This document shows positions 61,590 to 64,000 of a DNA stretch of 64,000 bases, piece by piece. The notes beneath the pieces were generated by a model. That model did not search any database. It was not told the DNA's origin and was given only the letters and a program-made list of their open reading frames with translations. How positions within the stretch are numbered: the stretch's first letter is position 1; each line of letters begins with the position of its first letter. The DNA comes from Coptis chinensis (taxonomy: Eukaryota; Streptophyta; Magnoliopsida; Ranunculales; Ranunculaceae), in the NCBI GenBank assembly GCA_015680905.1, contig CM027378.1:108608501-108672500 (forward strand). Reading direction: 5' to 3'. Position numbers and translations under genes: made by a program.

Positions 61590-62801
61590 ATGATGAAGAG
61601 GAGGGTTTTTAGTTTTGATACGGGAACACGAGCTTTCATCGGAGCAGAGGAAGCTGAGCGGATTTTCAGACCACATGCTGAGAAGAATATTCCATACAGT
61701 AAGATATGTTTCTCATATAGAACCTTTTCACTTGATGCTGCTCTTGTTACGATGTCCTTCTTGCTATCTCTTAAGGATCACTTGAAGGAAGTAGACCTGT
61801 CGGGTACTCTTTTAGGCAACCCAGAGGAAATAGCTCTTGAAGTCATGAGAATATTCTCCTCAGCCCTGGAAGGTTGTGCTTTGAGGTATCTGAATCTTTC
61901 AGACAATTACTTGGGTGAGAAGGGTGTGCGGGCAATTGGGCCGCTCCTCAAATCTCAAAACAGATTGGAGGAGCTTTATTTGAGGAATGATGGCATCTCT
62001 GATGAAGCTGCACAAGCACTTTGCGAGTTGATTCCTTCTACCAAGATGCTTAAAGTCTTGCATTTTCACAATAACAGGACAGGACGTAATGGAGCTATCG
62101 CTATTTCTGAGCTTATTAAGCGATCTCCTGCTTTAGAAGATTTCAGGTGCACCTCTACAAGGGCTGGTCCTGAAGGAGGACTTCCCCTAATTCAGGCGCT
62201 GAAGACATGTTCTAATTTGAAGAAGCTTGATATAAAGGACAACAGGTTTGGTGTGGAGGCTGCTGTAGCTCTCAGTAATACTCTTTCTTCTCATCTATGC
62301 CTTGTGGAGATATACCTGAGCTACATGAATTTTGGAAATGTGGGATCAATCGCTATTGCGAATGCACTTGCAAAATATGCTCCGTTGCTTGAGGTACTAG
62401 ATTTGGCTAAAAATGAAATTACCGCTGAAGCTGCTCCTGCTTTAGCGGCTTGTATCGCATTGAAACAGTCGCTCACAAAGCTAATCTTGTGCAATAATGA
62501 ACTAAAAGACGAGGGTGTTGTGAGTATTTGCAAGGCACTGGAAGGTCACAACCAGTTGAAGGAAGTCAATATGAATGCTAATAAACTTACAAGGGCTGGG
62601 GCCAGGGTGTTGGCACAGACTGTGATACACAAGCCTAAGTTTCGGTTGCTGAGAATTGGCGAAAATTTCATTTCTAATGAAGGAGTTGATGAGCTGTTTG
62701 AAATGTTTAAGAAACATCCCAACTTGCTTGACACTTTGTATCGAAATGATCCTGAAGGAGGAGAATCAAATGTGGAAGCTGGCAATGAGGATGAATTATG
62801 A
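61590..62801 (+). CDS. RanGAP-like LRR protein lacking the WPP domain
   Basis: 403 residues in one open exon. It matches plant Ran GTPase-activating proteins from FDTGTRAFIGAEEAERIFRP onward, then about ten 28-30-residue leucine-rich repeats (for example LRYLNLSDNYLGEKGVRAI, LEELYLRNDGISDEAAQAL, LKVLHFHNN, LEVLDLAKNEITAEAAPAL, LTKLILCNNELKDEGVV) and a short acidic tail (ESNVEAGNEDEL). RanGAP activates GTP hydrolysis by Ran and sets the cytoplasmic Ran-GDP pool. Canonical plant RanGAPs are about 535 residues and begin with a roughly 110-residue WPP domain that targets the nuclear envelope and division plane. Here the ATG follows a splice acceptor directly and no WPP sequence is seen upstream. 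The frame is intact over 403 codons, suggesting a functional but differently localised paralogue. The extra MMKRR start is basic. Confidence 0.88.
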   Translation: MMKRRVFSFDTGTRAFIGAEEAERIFRPHAEKNIPYSKICFSYRTFSLDAALVTMSFLLSLKDHLKEVDLSGTLLGNPEEIALEVMRIFSSALEGCALRYLNLSDNYLGEKGVRAIGPLLKSQNRLEELYLRNDGISDEAAQALCELIPSTKMLKVLHFHNNRTGRNGAIAISELIKRSPALEDFRCTSTRAGPEGGLPLIQALKTCSNLKKLDIKDNRFGVEAAVALSNTLSSHLCLVEIYLSYMNFGNVGSIAIANALAKYAPLLEVLDLAKNEITAEAAPALAACIALKQSLTKLILCNNELKDEGVVSICKALEGHNQLKEVNMNANKLTRAGARVLAQTVIHKPKFRLLRIGENFISNEGVDELFEMFKKHPNLLDTLYRNDPEGGESNVEAGNEDEL

Positions 62802-63160
62802 TCGAAGCTAAAGAATCTCGAGGTAAGCCACGAAGACTAACAAACTGCGTTTGCCAGGTATTATATTTTTACACTTTTCCTTTTTCACCTCTATTTTGCT
62901 AATGTATATCTGTAAATTCACACAATTATACATCAGGTTTATTCCTTCCCTTGCAGGTGCAGCTTGTTTACTCCTACGCGGAGCAAGACCTGATAATGTA
63001 ACCGTTGTAGGAATATAGGTTTAGTAATAGAATATGTAGCGTGGCATGTGGTTGGAGCCATGGTTGTTAGACATTTGAGATTGGGTATTTGTATTTTTCT
63101 AGTGAAGTACACATCTCATTTCAACTTGTAGGTTGATTAATGAGTTTACCTTGCTCATGA
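62802..63160 (+). other. 3' UTR of the RanGAP-like gene with probable intron
   Basis: After the TGA (62799-62801) a GT-AG intron is likely: donor at 62823 (GAG|GTAAGC) or 62858 (CAG|GTATTA), acceptor TTGCAG ending at 62956. The polyadenylation site is not located. Confidence 0.5.
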
Positions 63161-64000
63161 AAACTATGATTGAGTATATGTTTCCAAGGTTTGCACAGCT
63201 TGCTGCTTTTGTTTTGGTTGCCAATGGAATGGACACAATCGTAGAGAAAAGCCAGTATTTTCAGATTCAGGAGTTGCTATAAATCCAGTACTTCATGTTT
63301 ATAACATTGTTGATACTTGCACCGAGTTCAATTGTTAGAAATTGAGCAGAATAGAATTATTATGGATGAATATTTGTTTACAACTAATCATCCCCACAAT
63401 CCAATTATGTAGAATCAGTGGCCCTACGAATCCAATGTGCGTGTGAATTAAGCCCTTGGCACTCCATATTTTTATCCAGGGCCAATGTTTGTTTGTTTTT
63501 GTTTTTTTTTTGGTGAACATTTTGCAAGTGCACGTTGTGACCGACTGACCGTGAGAGTAATGTATGTAAAACATGGCTGATTCGAGGTTATGAACATGGG
63601 TCTCATTAACTAGACTCGTAATATTTGTTTATCGATAAGTAGCTAGACCTGAATGCATGTTTGGATGAAAGCACTGCACTCGAAAACCATGACAAGAGAC
63701 GAGTATATGTAGCCAGACGCAACGATGAGCACATCTGTTCATTTGTAGGTTTGGCTGTTTCTACTGCTAATTCACATTTGTTTAGTAAGTGATGGCATTT
63801 GTATTAGGTTTGGCCGTTTCCACTGCTGGCTAGAAGTTTGCCCTATTGCATTAAGTGATGATTTTCGCACACCACAATATGAGTATTCCATGCTACGATT
63901 CCATTCCAACCACTCTTGCTAACACCTTCAAATTCGTTATTGTTGTACACTTGTACTTTAAGGATATGGCTCTATCCTTTTTGGAGACTGCCCCAATAAA
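63161..64000. other. Intergenic, no gene recognised
   Basis: Minor duplication of AGGTTTGGC(T/C)GTTTC(T/C)ACTGCT (about 63748 and 63808). No coding signal. Confidence 0.45.

Noticed and set aside
61590..62801. Cytosolic ribonuclease-inhibitor-like or NLR LRR protein
   Set aside because: The GTRAFIGAEEAERIFRP start, LRR spacing and acidic tail fit plant RanGAP specifically.

Overview
The window is nuclear DNA from a flowering plant, most likely a eudicot. It has spliced genes with GT-AG introns, very AT-rich spacers, a decayed plastid insert, and a dense nest of plant-type transposons (Helitrons, Harbinger and hAT MITEs, CACTA, Mutator-like, plant-mobile-domain, Ty3 and Ty1 retroelements). 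I found no rRNA, tRNA, CRISPR or bacterial-style operons. I cannot name the species.

Only two genes look substantially whole. One is a six-exon aldo-keto reductase of the mannose-/sorbitol-6-phosphate reductase type (39.5-41.9 kb). It has an intact catalytic tetrad but an apparent frame break at its last splice junction. The other is a RanGAP-like leucine-rich-repeat protein (61.6-62.8 kb) that lacks the N-terminal WPP targeting domain normal in plants. Every other protein match is a fragment: plastid rpoC1/rpoC2, plant mobile domain (PMD), uracil phosphoribosyltransferase, STE20-like kinase, mitochondrial ribosomal protein uL6, cystathionine gamma-synthase, L-type lectin kinase, LRR receptor kinase, cinnamoyl-CoA-reductase-like and CIPK.

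Layout. 0-1.4 kb: a decayed retroelement-associated ORF, repeated at 32.2-33.5 kb. 1.4-6.1 kb: a nuclear plastid insert (NUPT) carrying rpoC1 intron/exon 2 and rpoC2. 6.1-7.4 kb: head-to-tail non-autonomous Helitrons, related to copies at 35.5-36.1 and 37.9-39.0 kb. 7.4-19.8 kb: MITEs, a CACTA subterminal region, and a 305-bp Helitron whose empty site lies 1 kb away. 19.8-28.0 kb: an 8.2-kb PMD transposon. Its PMD pseudogene has an intron that hosts a 5.0-kb Pack-MULE carrying fragments of four unrelated host genes. 28.8-33.0 kb: the second retroelement-ORF copy, split by a 3.1-kb solo-LTR-like insertion with a perfect 5-bp target duplication. 36.9-37.1 kb: a lectin-kinase first exon. 39.5-42.1 kb: the aldo-keto reductase with a short Ty1-type LTR and PBS just past its stop. 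43.3-47.7 kb: a receptor-kinase fragment followed by a 3.8-kb Tat/Retand-like retroelement largely made of five tandem arrays. 47.8-52.9 kb: CCR-like and CIPK pseudogenes. 53.2-57.8 kb: a reverse-oriented relative of the 29-32 kb LTR, again with a perfect target duplication. 61-64 kb: the RanGAP-like gene.

There is no pathway logic between neighbours. The organising principle is nested insertion, and the order of events can largely be read from the junctions. All gene and family names come from my reading of the sequence and recalled family signatures. No database search was run.
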